54,940 nucleotides of DNA from Lentisphaeria bacterium (GTDB lineage Bacteria; Verrucomicrobiota; Lentisphaeria; Victivallales; Victivallaceae). How positions within the stretch are numbered: the first letter of the stretch is position 1; each line of letters begins with the position of its first letter. Location of the stretch: assembly GCA_018265615.1 (NCBI GenBank), contig JABLYX010000029.1, forward strand, positions 1-54,940, in the 5' to 3' direction. A model generated the notes under the pieces. The model saw only the letters and a program-made list of their open reading frames with translations. It was not told where the DNA came from and made no database searches. A program made the position numbers and the translations under genes. Shown piece after piece: positions 40,668-49,966 of the stretch.

Positions 40668-41734
40668 GCCTGACAAGTGAAATGGTAAAGAAAGCGGCGC
40701 TCGCCGCGGGGGCCGACCTCTGCGGCATCGGCGACATGGCGCGCTTCGAGGGCGCGCCGAAGGAGATGGATCCGCGTTATATCTTCCCGGAGGCGACGCG
40801 GGTGGTCGGCATGGTTTTCCGGATTCCGCGCGGCGTGCAGCGCGGCATCGAGGAAGGGACGCAGTTCTACCAGTATCCGTCGATGGCCTACGGCGGCATC
40901 AACGAGATCTACGCGCCGGCCGTGCTTTATTCGGTCGGCAAGATCATCGAGGATCACGGCTATGAAGCGGCGGTCTACCGCAACACCGGCGCGCGCGGCG
41001 TCGTGTCGGATATGGACGGCTCCCCCGGCAACACGCTTTCGCCCGAGGAGCAGATCGAGGTCATGGAGCAGGAGAAGAACAAGACCGCGCACCATCGTTC
41101 CGTGCAGTTCACCCGGCCGGTCCGCCCCGGCGGCGTCGCGCCCGACCTGCAGTTCCACTTCCGGCTCGCGGCGGTCGCCTGCGGACTCGGCGAGATGGGG
41201 TGGAGCAAGATGTTCCTGACGCCGGAGTTCGGCCCGCTGCAGCGCGTCGCCTTCATCTTCACGGATGCGCCGCTCGAGCCGGATCCGATGTACTCCGGGC
41301 CGCCGATCTGCCGCCGCTGCATGGCGTGCGTGCGCGAGTGCCCCGGCGGATGTCTCAGCCAAGACGAGAGCATCGTCGTCCATGTCGGCGGCAAGAAGTG
41401 CGAGTGGGGCGTCATCGACGAGTGGAAGTGCTATGCGTTCTACACCCACGCGGGACGCAGGTTCAACCCGTTCGTGCCGAAAGAGGTGTTCGACCGGAAC
41501 GAGGGCGGCGCGCTCGATCTGCTTGAGGGGAAAGCGCCCGCGAACGAACATGAGATCATGAAGGTCTACGGCGCGCTCGAGAAATACTTCCCGACCTGGG
41601 TCGGATACAATATGGCCAAATGCGGCGGCTGCATCCGCGCCTGCGTGAGCATGCTTGAGAAGAAGGGCGGCTGCATGGAGCACCGCTTCAAAGAGCCGCT
41701 CCGGACGAAAAAAGCGTGGATCATGGACCGGTAG
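40664..41734 (+). CDS. Fe-S reductase-like protein, paralogue 1 (QueG/reductive-dehalogenase-like)
   Basis: This is a 356-residue protein. The N-terminal alpha/beta part begins SEMVKKAALAAGADLCGIGD and contains RGIEEGTQFYQY. The middle (LAAVACGLGEMGWSKMFLTPEFGPLQRVAFIFTDAPLE, with intervening residues) is the pattern shared by epoxyqueuosine reductase QueG and reductive dehalogenases. Cys216, 219, 222 and 226 (CRRCMACVRECPGG) form a ferredoxin-type cluster motif. A second C-terminal group, Cys320, 323, 327 and 337, may bind another. It overlaps the U32-like gene and precedes two paralogues. The substrate is unknown; it lacks a Tat signal, so it is probably cytosolic, unlike respiratory dehalogenases. 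Confidence 0.78.
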   Translation: MSLTSEMVKKAALAAGADLCGIGDMARFEGAPKEMDPRYIFPEATRVVGMVFRIPRGVQRGIEEGTQFYQYPSMAYGGINEIYAPAVLYSVGKIIEDHGYEAAVYRNTGARGVVSDMDGSPGNTLSPEEQIEVMEQEKNKTAHHRSVQFTRPVRPGGVAPDLQFHFRLAAVACGLGEMGWSKMFLTPEFGPLQRVAFIFTDAPLEPDPMYSGPPICRRCMACVRECPGGCLSQDESIVVHVGGKKCEWGVIDEWKCYAFYTHAGRRFNPFVPKEVFDRNEGGALDLLEGKAPANEHEIMKVYGALEKYFPTWVGYNMAKCGGCIRACVSMLEKKGGCMEHRFKEPLRTKKAWIMDR

Positions 41735-41743
41735 GAGGTGAGT

Positions 41744-42649
41744 ATGCTGACCAGTGAAATCATTAAGGCGAAAGCAGTTGAATTCGGTGCCGACCTCGTC
41801 GGGATCGGCGATGTCCGGCTCTTCGCCGGAACCATGCCGCAGCGCGACCCGCTGATGATCCTGCCGAAAGCGAAGAGCATCATCGGCTGCGCCTTCCGCG
41901 TGCCGCGCGCGCTTTACCGCGCGATGGCGGACCGCACGCAGTTCTTCAACTACACGCAGCTCGGCGTGAAGTACATCGACGAGGAGTTCGCGGAGATTTT
42001 CCTCCTGAAGATGGGGGCGCTGATCGAGGACGGGGGGTATGACGCCTGTCTGCAGCGCAACGTCTCGAATTTGCGCATCAAAGGCGACCATACCACAAAT
42101 CCGGAGCTTGTCGACACCTACGAGCTCGTCTATGCGAGTCCCGTGGAGCCGGACAAGCCCGCGCCGGAGGTCATTCTCGATTTTGCGCAGGCGGCCCGGA
42201 TCTGCGGGCTCGGCGCGGCCGGAGCCTCCGGGAGCATCCTGGTTCCGAAGTTCGGGCCGTTCGTGCGGTTCGTCTTCATCGTGACCGACGCCGCGCTGGA
42301 TACCGGCGCCCCGTTCGGCGAGACGCTCTGCGACAACTGCGGCGCCTGCGCCGGGGCGTGTCCCGGCAATGCGGTCACGATGGGGAAGGGGACCGACTCC
42401 TGGCAGTGCGCGGTCTACTACCGCGGCGCACACCGTTCGAACCCGTTTATGACGGAGGAGTTCCTGAAAGGCGACCCCGAACGCGACGCGATCCTCGACG
42501 GCCGCAAACGCTTCACGCGCGAAACGGCCCGCGCACTCTATCCGAAACTCGACTTCCTGCCGAGCCGCACCGGCTATGCACCGTGCCTCTGCGGGAAAAG
42601 GTGCGACGTCGCCTGTTTCAACCACCTCAAGGAGAAGAACCTGATATGA
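41744..42649 (+). CDS. Fe-S reductase-like protein, paralogue 2
   Basis: This is a 301-residue paralogue of its two neighbours. It starts with SEIIKAKAVEFGADLVGIGD and keeps the core ARICGLGAAGASGSILVPKFGP and VTDAALD, but it has diverged in the middle block (RAMADRTQFFNY instead of RGIEEGTQFYQY). Cluster motifs are Cys196, 199, 202 and 206 (CDNCGACAGACPGN) and a C-terminal Cys281, 283, 287 and 291 (CLCGKRCDVAC). The shorter length reflects a missing insertion around residue 110 of paralogue 1. ATG 41744 with AGGAGG is preferred over the GTG at 41738. The next gene overlaps its stop by 4 bases. Confidence 0.78.
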   Translation: MLTSEIIKAKAVEFGADLVGIGDVRLFAGTMPQRDPLMILPKAKSIIGCAFRVPRALYRAMADRTQFFNYTQLGVKYIDEEFAEIFLLKMGALIEDGGYDACLQRNVSNLRIKGDHTTNPELVDTYELVYASPVEPDKPAPEVILDFAQAARICGLGAAGASGSILVPKFGPFVRFVFIVTDAALDTGAPFGETLCDNCGACAGACPGNAVTMGKGTDSWQCAVYYRGAHRSNPFMTEEFLKGDPERDAILDGRKRFTRETARALYPKLDFLPSRTGYAPCLCGKRCDVACFNHLKEKNLI

Positions 42650-43584
42650 ATACGCTCAAGCAGGAACTCATCGATGTTTTCACGCGGAACGGCGCCGACC
42701 TCGTCCGGTTCGGTTCCGCCGGCCGGTTCGAGGGGGAGCCGGTCCGGACGATTTTCCCCGGGACCCGGACGGTGATCGGGGCGGCGTTCCGCGTGTTGCG
42801 CGGCTCCCGGCGCGGCATCGAGGAGGGCTCCACCTACTACCAGTACACGACCATGGGCGTGGAAACGCTCGAAGAGACCGTCATGCCGATGGCGCTCCTG
42901 CGCGCCTGCGCCGTGCTCGAGGACCGTGGCTTCGAAGCGCTGCCGCAGCGCCGCAACCAGACCGTCATGCAACAGGAGGAGGGCACGAACCCTGAGGTCG
43001 ATTTCTCCGAGGTCTATCGCGGGAGGGCGGCGGAGAACCAGCTCGATTTCGAGGCCTGCGCCGTGCTCTGCGGACTCGGTGAACGGGGGTTCTCCGGCTC
43101 CCTGCTGACCGACGACTTCGGCCCGTTCCAGCGCTGGGTCTTTCTGCTGACCGATGCGGAGCTTGAGCCGGACCCGGTCGTCGAACCGCACCTCTGCGAC
43201 AAATGCCGCGCGTGCGTCCGGGCGTGTCCGGGCCATGCGCTCTCGGAGGAGGGGACGCGCGACCGCTGGCAGTGCGCGGCCTATTACATCGGTGCGAACA
43301 TGCACTTCAACCCGTTCATGCCGCCCGAAGCGTTCGACGGGCTTCCGGAGAAGTCTGCGATCATCACAGGGGAGGCGAAGCTCACGCCGGAACGCGCGCG
43401 GGAGGTGATGCGCCGCACGACCTTCTATCCGCCGGTCAAGCACAGTTATCTTGCGAGCATCTGCGGGCGCGCCTGCGACACGGCGTGTTATATCCACCTT
43501 GAAGAGAAGGGGGTGCTGAAGCGCCGGTTCCTGGCGCCGTTTCGAAGGCGCCCGGCCTGGAAGCTGCCGCTGGTGACCGGATGA
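42646..43584 (+). CDS. Fe-S reductase-like protein, paralogue 3
   Basis: This is a 312-residue paralogue, translationally coupled to paralogue 2 (ATGA). It keeps VFTRNGADLVRFGSAGRFEG, RGIEEGSTYYQY and ACAVLCGLGERGFSGSLLT, DDFGPFQRWVFLLTDAELE. Cluster motifs are Cys184, 187, 190 and 194 (CDKCRACVRACPGH) and Cys273, 277 and 281 (CGRACDTAC). A Trp-Gln-Cys-Ala-x-Tyr-Tyr strip after the first cluster is shared with paralogue 2. Three non-identical paralogues in one operon suggest either a multi-subunit reductase or successive steps. It is the last gene of the LacI-controlled unit. Confidence 0.78.
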   Translation: MNTLKQELIDVFTRNGADLVRFGSAGRFEGEPVRTIFPGTRTVIGAAFRVLRGSRRGIEEGSTYYQYTTMGVETLEETVMPMALLRACAVLEDRGFEALPQRRNQTVMQQEEGTNPEVDFSEVYRGRAAENQLDFEACAVLCGLGERGFSGSLLTDDFGPFQRWVFLLTDAELEPDPVVEPHLCDKCRACVRACPGHALSEEGTRDRWQCAAYYIGANMHFNPFMPPEAFDGLPEKSAIITGEAKLTPERAREVMRRTTFYPPVKHSYLASICGRACDTACYIHLEEKGVLKRRFLAPFRRRPAWKLPLVTG

Positions 43585-43713
43585 CGCCGTTTTTCCGGGA
43601 AAAAAGCGGTTCGTTCCGGCTGATTGCTTGAAATCGCCTCCGGATGTCCTTATATTCTTTGCCGGCGGGTATTTCCGGTGGCATCTCTCCATATAACCGA
43701 CGGGAGGTTTTTC

Positions 43714-46464
43714 ATGAGAGTCGCGGCGATATGTCTGGCAGGAGCCTTTGCAGCCGTTTTTCCGGTCTTTTCCGGGGAACCGGCGGCGGAGCCGGCGGTA
43801 CGGGCCGCATGGCAGCGGTACTGGTCGAATCCGGAGCAGGGCCGGGCGGAGTGGGATGCGTTCTGCCGCCGGACCGCCCGGGAATTCGAGCAGCAGGTCA
43901 TTTCTCCGGACCCCGAAACGAAGAAGCTGTCGGAGGAGCTGCTGCGCCGGATGACGGCCATGCAGCAGGATCCGGAGCTGAAGGCGCTGAAGGAGAGGAT
44001 CGATGCGGCCGCGGCTGCCTACCGGGCGCTTGACGCCGACAGCGGGCGCGGCCGTGAAATCGCATACAGGCGCCGCGTGTGGAAGAGCTTGCGGCAGCAG
44101 TATGAGAGCGCGGCCGCGAAATACCGGAACGCGGTCCGGGCGCAGAAGGAGGAGCTGGCGCGGCGGCGGAGCGAGCTGCTCGAAAGCTCCGATGCGCCAG
44201 CCGCACGGAAGATGCGGGCGCTTTCCGCGCTCGCAAGGATGGACAAAGCCGGGCCGTGGCGGGCGGATTTCGCTCCCGGGCCCGTGACGGCGAACCCGTT
44301 TGCCGGTCTCTATTCCGGCCTCACGTTCCGGGACTCCGGCACGAACTGGACGGCGCGGACGGCCGCCGTGCTCCTCGAGGCGCTGAAGCCGGAAAATCCG
44401 GACTGTCCGCCGGAGCTTCTCGAAGCGTTCGCGCAATTGCGCGGCGGCATGCTTCAGGCTCTGCCGATCCCGTCGCCCGAAGAGGCGGCGAAGCCGGGCC
44501 GCACCCCGTTGGAGGAGGTCTGTCACGCGTTGCGCAGCATCGACGGAAAGGACGAAAACCTCAACCCGGCCCGGAAACGTATCTCTCTGGCGATGCTCAA
44601 AATTCCGCGCGATACCTTCACGCGCTTCGAAGTGCAGAAGCTGCTCGCCGATCTCGCTTCGGACCGGCAGGTCCGGGAGGTGCGCAACCGTTCCGCCGCG
44701 GAGCTCCTGACCGGGCTGCTGCGGCAGGGGAAAATCCGCGGGGACGCCGTGCAGTACGCCTACAATTTTCTCTCCGGCAGCAGCGATGAGGATGAGATGT
44801 GGAAACGGTTGGACCGGCTTCGCGGCGAGGTTCCGGACTTCGATCCCTGGCTGGGCCATATGGTCGCCGCCCGCGCGGCTGTTGCCCGCGCCTGGGAGAA
44901 GCGCGGCGGCGGTTATGCCGACACGGTGGGACAGGAGGGGTGGCAGGGGTTCCGGGATGAGATCGCCTCCGCGCGCGGTCACCTTGAAGCCGCGCTGAAG
45001 CTGGAGCCGGAGCGCGCCAACCCGCTGTTTCAGCTGATCGTCGTCGAAATGGCGTCGGGGACGGTGGCGGCCCGGATCGACGCATTCAAGCGGATCATCG
45101 TGAACGATCCGGATAACCGGAACGCCTATGGCAAGATCAAATGGGCGCTGCTGCCGCGCTGGGGCGGCTCGCACCGGCTGCTGCTGCAGCTGGGCGACGC
45201 GGCGCTGGCGTATCCGGAGACGGAGAGCGTGATCCCGGCCTTCGGTTTCGACATGATGGGCTATGTCGCGTGGGATTATCCGGACTCCCGCTGGAAGAAT
45301 GTTTATCTTCGCCCCGGCATCATCGAATCCGGCGACCGGCTTTTCGAGGCGCGCCGGAAAGCGGAGGCACGCCCCGGTTCGGTGCGTTTTCTGCTTTATC
45401 ACCGGCTGCTTTTCGAGATGGCGACACTGCGTTACGACCGGGCTTCAAAGACGGCGGAGGAGTTGGGCGGGAAGGAGGTACTGGAGCGTTGCGACCGGGA
45501 CGATTACTGGCGCGGCAACGGCATGACGAACTGGTTTCCGCGGATTCCGGCTTTCCGGAGCGGAACCGCCCTCGAGCTGGCGCTGTTCACCGGGGAGCAC
45601 GGTGATGAGCTCCGGGCGCTGGAAAAGCGCTATCTGAAGGGCGGAGAGGCCGCCGGCGAGCTTGCGGAGCTGATCGGGCGCGGAGCGTTCACGCCGGAGG
45701 AGAAGAACCATCTGCTGGAGCTTTTCGCGAGCTGGAGCATGAGCGTGGAGCCGCAGGAGTATTTCGACTGCAATACCGGAGCGCTGTTTCCGCCGTTCCA
45801 GGTCGCCGGCAGCCGCGGATACCCTCAGATCGCGGCGCGGATGATCGCCCTCGGGTACGATTACCGGCGCAGTGAGCGCTATCCCGGTGAAACGGCTGTC
45901 CGGATTGCGAAAAACGGCGTGAACCCGGAACTGCTCGATGCGCTGAAGAAGGCCGGGGATCCGTTGAACCGGCCCGAGCCGGAGCACGGCCGATCCCCGA
46001 TCCACGCGGCGGCCTTCGCCCCGAATTCGCTCATGGTCGCAAAGTTGCTGGAGCTCGGTGTCTCCCCGACGGCTCCCGATCGCGAGAACCATACGCCGGT
46101 CCAGCTGGCGGCGGCAAGGCACGGCGTCGAAGCTTTGCAGTCGCTGCTGGCGGCCGGGGCCGGAGTCGACGAGCAGGACAATGACGGTGACACCGCGCTG
46201 ATGTTCGTGATGGAGCAGAACAGCCCGCACCCGATCCCGGAGCTGCTGATCCGGCATTCGAAGAATCTCAACATCGTGAACCATCGCGGCGAAAGCGCGC
46301 TGCACTATGCGGCGCGGCTCTCGCGCGACCCGGGGATCATCCGGGCAATGCTGAAGGCCGGGGCGGATCCGCACCTCAGAAACGGCGCCGGGGAAACCCC
46401 GGCCGATCTTGCGCGCAAGGCGGGAAAAACGGAGTTCGTCCGGCTGCTCGACGGCGGCAGATGA
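43714..46464 (+). CDS. Large secreted ankyrin-repeat protein
   Basis: This is a 916-residue protein. A signal peptide (MRVAAICLAGAFAAVFPVFSG) precedes a long helical region (about 25-180) with coiled-coil character (LKALKERIDAAAAAYRALDA, KYRNAVRAQKEELARRRSEL). A helical-repeat central part (about 250-720) looks like tetratrico-type repeats (ASARGHLEAALKLEPERANP). Four to five ankyrin repeats close the protein (HGRSPIHAAAFAPNSLMVAK, NHTPVQLAAARHGVEALQSL, GESALHYAARL, GETPADLARKAGK). Start 43714 has GGGAGG upstream. Such proteins mediate protein contacts in the periplasm or outside; a partner cannot be named. It stands alone between operons. Confidence 0.8.
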   Translation: MRVAAICLAGAFAAVFPVFSGEPAAEPAVRAAWQRYWSNPEQGRAEWDAFCRRTAREFEQQVISPDPETKKLSEELLRRMTAMQQDPELKALKERIDAAAAAYRALDADSGRGREIAYRRRVWKSLRQQYESAAAKYRNAVRAQKEELARRRSELLESSDAPAARKMRALSALARMDKAGPWRADFAPGPVTANPFAGLYSGLTFRDSGTNWTARTAAVLLEALKPENPDCPPELLEAFAQLRGGMLQALPIPSPEEAAKPGRTPLEEVCHALRSIDGKDENLNPARKRISLAMLKIPRDTFTRFEVQKLLADLASDRQVREVRNRSAAELLTGLLRQGKIRGDAVQYAYNFLSGSSDEDEMWKRLDRLRGEVPDFDPWLGHMVAARAAVARAWEKRGGGYADTVGQEGWQGFRDEIASARGHLEAALKLEPERANPLFQLIVVEMASGTVAARIDAFKRIIVNDPDNRNAYGKIKWALLPRWGGSHRLLLQLGDAALAYPETESVIPAFGFDMMGYVAWDYPDSRWKNVYLRPGIIESGDRLFEARRKAEARPGSVRFLLYHRLLFEMATLRYDRASKTAEELGGKEVLERCDRDDYWRGNGMTNWFPRIPAFRSGTALELALFTGEHGDELRALEKRYLKGGEAAGELAELIGRGAFTPEEKNHLLELFASWSMSVEPQEYFDCNTGALFPPFQVAGSRGYPQIAARMIALGYDYRRSERYPGETAVRIAKNGVNPELLDALKKAGDPLNRPEPEHGRSPIHAAAFAPNSLMVAKLLELGVSPTAPDRENHTPVQLAAARHGVEALQSLLAAGAGVDEQDNDGDTALMFVMEQNSPHPIPELLIRHSKNLNIVNHRGESALHYAARLSRDPGIIRAMLKAGADPHLRNGAGETPADLARKAGKTEFVRLLDGGR

Positions 46465-46573
46465 GGCCGGGCGCTGCCGGGCTTTTCCGGAAAGAATCGT
46501 CGTTCCGGTTTGATTATCGTCGTTTCGGGGTTATGTTATCTCGCGAAAAAACATACCGGAAAGGAAGTTCACC

Positions 46574-46843
46574 ATGAAAGCAGTCGTCTCCGTCATCGGA
46601 CGGGATTCGGTCGGGATCATCGCCAAGGTCAGCGCGGGCTGCGCGGAGTGCGGCGCGAATATCCTCGACATCTCCCAGACCGTCCTCAACGAATATTTCA
46701 CCATGATCATGATTGTGGATATCCGGGAGCTCGCCATGCCGTTCAACGATTTCGTTGACCGCATGGGCGTGCTCGGGAAGCGCGACGGGCTCGATATCCA
46801 CGTCATGCACGAGGACATCTTCAACTCCATGCACAGGATCTGA
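46574..46843 (+). CDS. ACT-domain protein (UPF0237)
   Basis: This is an 89-residue single ACT domain (AVVSVIGRDSVGIIAKVSAG, then ANILDISQTVLNEYFTMIMI), as in the UPF0237 family. ACT domains bind amino acids or similar ligands and regulate an associated enzyme. It is encoded 2 bases before the UPF0210 gene, the standard arrangement for these two families, so it probably binds or regulates that partner. GGAAG lies 7 bases upstream. Confidence 0.9.
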   Translation: MKAVVSVIGRDSVGIIAKVSAGCAECGANILDISQTVLNEYFTMIMIVDIRELAMPFNDFVDRMGVLGKRDGLDIHVMHEDIFNSMHRI

Positions 46844-46845
46844 CC

Positions 46846-48204
46846 ATGTTCGATTCGAAAGACATCCTTGAAACCATCAGCATGATCCGCGAGGAGCGGC
46901 TCGACATCCGCACGATCACGATGGGCATTTCGCTTTACGACTGCCAGTGCGATGATCCGGCCCGCCTTGCAACGCGCATCTACGACCGCGTCATGAGCCG
47001 CGCCCGCGACCTCGTCAGAACCGGCGGGGAGATCGAGAAGAAGTACGGGATCCCGATCATCAACAAGCGTGTTTCGGTCACTCCGGTTGCGCTGATGGCG
47101 GGCGGGCTCGACGTCGACGGCGCGGTCAGGATCGCGAAGACGCTCGACCGGGCCGCGCACGAGCTCGGGATCAACTTCATCGGCGGTTACAGCGCGCTCG
47201 TCCAGAAGGGGTTCTCGAACGGCAGCCGCACGCTTATCACGTCGATCCCGCAGGCGCTCGCCGAGACGGAGCGCGTCTGCTCCTCGGTCAACGTCGCGAG
47301 CACGAAGGCCGGGATCAACATGGATGCGGTCGCGGAGATGGGGCACATCGTCCGCAGGACGGCGGAGCTCACGAAGGATCGCCGGTCCATCGGCTGCGCG
47401 AAGCTGGTGGTCTTCGCGAATGTCCCGGAGGACAACCCGTTCATGGCCGGGGCGTTCCACGGTATCGGGGAGCCCGAGACGGTCATCAATGTCGGCGTTT
47501 CCGGACCCGGCGTCGTGGCCTCCGCGATCCGGCGCAAGGGAGCGTGCGACCTGACCGAGGTGGCCGAAACGATCAAGCGCACGGCGTTCAAGATCACGCG
47601 GGTCGGCCAGCTCGTCGCGCGTGAGGCGTCGGAGAAGCTCGGCGTGCCGTTCGGGATCGTCGACCTTTCGCTCGCGCCGACTCCGGCGGTGGGCGACTCG
47701 GTCGCGTACATCCTCGAATCGATGGGGCTCGAAAAGTGCGGGTGCCACGGCACGACCGCGGCGTTGGCGATGCTGAACGACGCGGTGAAGAAGGGCGGCG
47801 TGATGGCGTCGTCGCACGTCGGGGGGCTCTCCGGCGCGTTCATCCCGGTCTCCGAGGATGCGGGCATGATCGAAGCGGTCCGCTGCGGCGCGCTGAGCCT
47901 TGAAAAGCTCGAGGCGATGACGGCGGTCTGTTCGGTCGGGCTCGATATGATCGCGATTCCGGGCGACACCCCGGCGGAGGTGATTTCGGGCATCATCGCG
48001 GACGAGATCGCGATCGGCGTGGTGAATACGAAGACCACGGCGGCGCGGCTGATTCCCGCATTCGGCTGCAAGGTGGGCGACACCGTCTCCTTCGGCGGGC
48101 TGCTCGGTGAGGCGCCGGTCATTCCGGTGAACACGCGCTCTCCGGCGGAGTTCATCGCGCGCGGCGGCCGCATCCCGGCCCCGATTCAGAGCCTGAAGAA
48201 CTGA
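46846..48204 (+). CDS. UPF0210 / PFL-family protein
   Basis: This is a 452-residue protein of the UPF0210 (DUF711) family. It is recognised by its length, the start SKDILETISMIREERLDIRTITMGI, conserved blocks such as INFIGGYSALVQKG, FHGIGEPETVINVGVSGPGV and KCGCHGTTAALAMLND, and its pairing with an ACT protein. The fold is related to pyruvate-formate-lyase-type barrels, but no glycyl-radical motif is visible and the reaction is unknown. Highly conserved across anaerobes. Confidence 0.92.
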   Translation: MFDSKDILETISMIREERLDIRTITMGISLYDCQCDDPARLATRIYDRVMSRARDLVRTGGEIEKKYGIPIINKRVSVTPVALMAGGLDVDGAVRIAKTLDRAAHELGINFIGGYSALVQKGFSNGSRTLITSIPQALAETERVCSSVNVASTKAGINMDAVAEMGHIVRRTAELTKDRRSIGCAKLVVFANVPEDNPFMAGAFHGIGEPETVINVGVSGPGVVASAIRRKGACDLTEVAETIKRTAFKITRVGQLVAREASEKLGVPFGIVDLSLAPTPAVGDSVAYILESMGLEKCGCHGTTAALAMLNDAVKKGGVMASSHVGGLSGAFIPVSEDAGMIEAVRCGALSLEKLEAMTAVCSVGLDMIAIPGDTPAEVISGIIADEIAIGVVNTKTTAARLIPAFGCKVGDTVSFGGLLGEAPVIPVNTRSPAEFIARGGRIPAPIQSLKN

Positions 48205-48268
48205 CGCTTTTCCGCATTTGCGGCCCGGAATCGCAGCGGACGGCGCAACGGGGATTCCGGCGCTCTGA

Positions 48269-49966
48269 TTATTCGGAGCGGTAGCGCCGGTAGAGCGCCT
48301 TGACCGTGTCGAACGCGAGCTTCGGGCGGCGGTATTCGTCGAGCAGTCCCGCGCAGTTGAAACCGCGCGGCTTTGTCCGGATCTGTCCGCCGAGCACGAA
48401 GCTCTTGCAGTCGATCATCTGCCAGAGCGTGATTCCGCAGTAGCGCGGATTGCCGAGTACGGCGTCGATCGCGGCCTCGAAGTAGTCGGACTGGTACTCC
48501 TCGCTCCACTGGGCGCGTTCGCGGCTGCGGATTCCGTAGATGGCGCACGCGCCGCTCTCGCTGATGAGCAGCGGCTTGTCCGCGAACTGCGGGGCGCTGA
48601 AGTAGTCGGCCCACCGGTTCATGGCCGGTTCGACCGCCACGAGGTTGTTCCGCGTCCAGTCGTCGCACTCGCTGATCCAGCCCGGATACGGGTTGATCGA
48701 GATGATGTCCGCGAGGTCGAAGCAGATATCCCGCTCGAACCGGTTCGAGGCGTAGGAGATCAGCCGCGTGTCGTCCGCGGCGCGGATCGCCCCGATGATC
48801 TTCCGGTACATCTCGCGCCCGGCCATCGTGTCGGAACAGCTCTCGTTCAGAAAGCCGTAGATGATGACCGACGGATTGTTCAGGCTCGCGCGCGCCATCG
48901 CGGCGGAGGCGCGGCAGAACAGCTCGACCTTTTCGGGATCCTCCGCGTCGGCTTCCGGCTGCCCCCAGCCGTAGCTCTCCTCCCAGACGAGGAAGCCCAT
49001 CTGGTCGCAGAGCTCGAGGAACTCCGGGTTCTGCTGGTAGTGGGCGCCGCGGATGAAGTTCGCATTCAGCTCCTTCGCGTATTTCAGGTCGTCGACCATG
49101 AGCTGGGTCGGCTGGACCGGGCCGAATTCCGGATGCGATTCATGGCGGTTTACACCGAAGAGCCGGACCGGTTCGCCGTTCAGCAGCAGTTTGCCTCCGT
49201 CGGTGCCGACGGTGCGGATGCCGAACCGTTCATACACCGTGTCGCCTTTGATCCGGACGCAGACCGTGTGCAAATCGGGGTGTTCGGGACTCCAGGCCCG
49301 GAAATCCGGAACTTCGACTTCGAACGCGATCTGGTTCTCCTCCACGCGCGCCTCGGCCTGCTGCAGCACGGCGCCGTCGAAGGCGTACTGGAATTTCAGC
49401 GTCCTGGGCGCGATGCCGCGCAGCGTGAGTTCGACCCGCACGAGGCCGGTCGCGAGATCCAGCGTCGTGATCCGGATCTGTTCGATCGAGAGCTTCGGCA
49501 GCTGCTGGAACGAAACGCTGCGGTAGATCCCGCCGAAACCGTAGAAGTCGTTGTAGGGCCGGACCAGCGGCGTGTTCTCTTCACTGAAACGGTTGTCGAC
49601 CGCAATCACGAGCTCATGCAGCCCCTCTTCGACCGGGAAATCGAATTCGAGCGTCGCATACGGCAGCTTGCTGCGCCCGATTTCCCTGCCGTCGAACCAG
49701 ATGCGCGCATACAGCCCGAGCCCGTCCAGCGACAGCCGTCCCGGTCCGGCCGGAAAGAGGAACAGCTTGCGGTAGAGGCCGACGCCGCGGCGGCCGATCC
49801 GTTCACCCGCCGTGTCGAAGCATCCCGGCACCGCCGCGATTTCATCGAATACCTCCATGGACGGCACGACCGCATTCACGTCAACCCTGTCGCCGAGCCA
49901 GGCGAACTCCCACACTCCGTCGAGGAGCCTGGTGAAACGGTCCGGATAGTACGGGAAACTTCTCAT
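48269..49966 (-). CDS. GH2-family glycosidase (beta-glucuronidase/galactosidase-like)
   Basis: This is a 565-residue GH2 enzyme. The sugar-binding domain (about 10-165) includes GLYRKLFLFP and the conserved DNRFSEENTPLVRPYNDFYGFGGIYR (with few changes), and the immunoglobulin-like domain is at about 165-255. The barrel has GVNRHESHPEFG, acid/base Glu375 (YGFLNESCSD) and nucleophile Glu470 (LISESGACAIYG). Its length is that of beta-glucuronidases rather than LacZ. There is no signal peptide. Start 49966 has an excellent SD (GGAGGTGA). It is divergent from a LacI gene; two AAAACGTTTT sites lie between them, so it is a likely target of that repressor. Confidence 0.9.
   Translation of the reverse strand: MRSFPYYPDRFTRLLDGVWEFAWLGDRVDVNAVVPSMEVFDEIAAVPGCFDTAGERIGRRGVGLYRKLFLFPAGPGRLSLDGLGLYARIWFDGREIGRSKLPYATLEFDFPVEEGLHELVIAVDNRFSEENTPLVRPYNDFYGFGGIYRSVSFQQLPKLSIEQIRITTLDLATGLVRVELTLRGIAPRTLKFQYAFDGAVLQQAEARVEENQIAFEVEVPDFRAWSPEHPDLHTVCVRIKGDTVYERFGIRTVGTDGGKLLLNGEPVRLFGVNRHESHPEFGPVQPTQLMVDDLKYAKELNANFIRGAHYQQNPEFLELCDQMGFLVWEESYGWGQPEADAEDPEKVELFCRASAAMARASLNNPSVIIYGFLNESCSDTMAGREMYRKIIGAIRAADDTRLISYASNRFERDICFDLADIISINPYPGWISECDDWTRNNLVAVEPAMNRWADYFSAPQFADKPLLISESGACAIYGIRSRERAQWSEEYQSDYFEAAIDAVLGNPRYCGITLWQMIDCKSFVLGGQIRTKPRGFNCAGLLDEYRRPKLAFDTVKALYRRYRSE

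Noticed and set aside
40604..42625. 673-codon minus-strand frame opposite Fe-S paralogues 1 and 2
   Set aside because: Shadow of two well-supported genes; composition and lack of motifs.
40664..43584. Respiratory reductive dehalogenase operon
   Set aside because: The proteins lack Tat signals and no membrane anchor protein (RdhB type) is present; only the core and ferredoxin-like motifs are shared.
43399..43584. CRISPR array or other regularly spaced repeats anywhere in the window
   Set aside because: No set of repeats with regular spacing was seen by eye; internal similarities, as here between Fe-S paralogues, are coding.
42574..45402. 942-codon minus-strand frame across two unrelated genes
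   Set aside because: It spans the end of one operon and the start of another gene, so it cannot be under selection as one protein; no domains.
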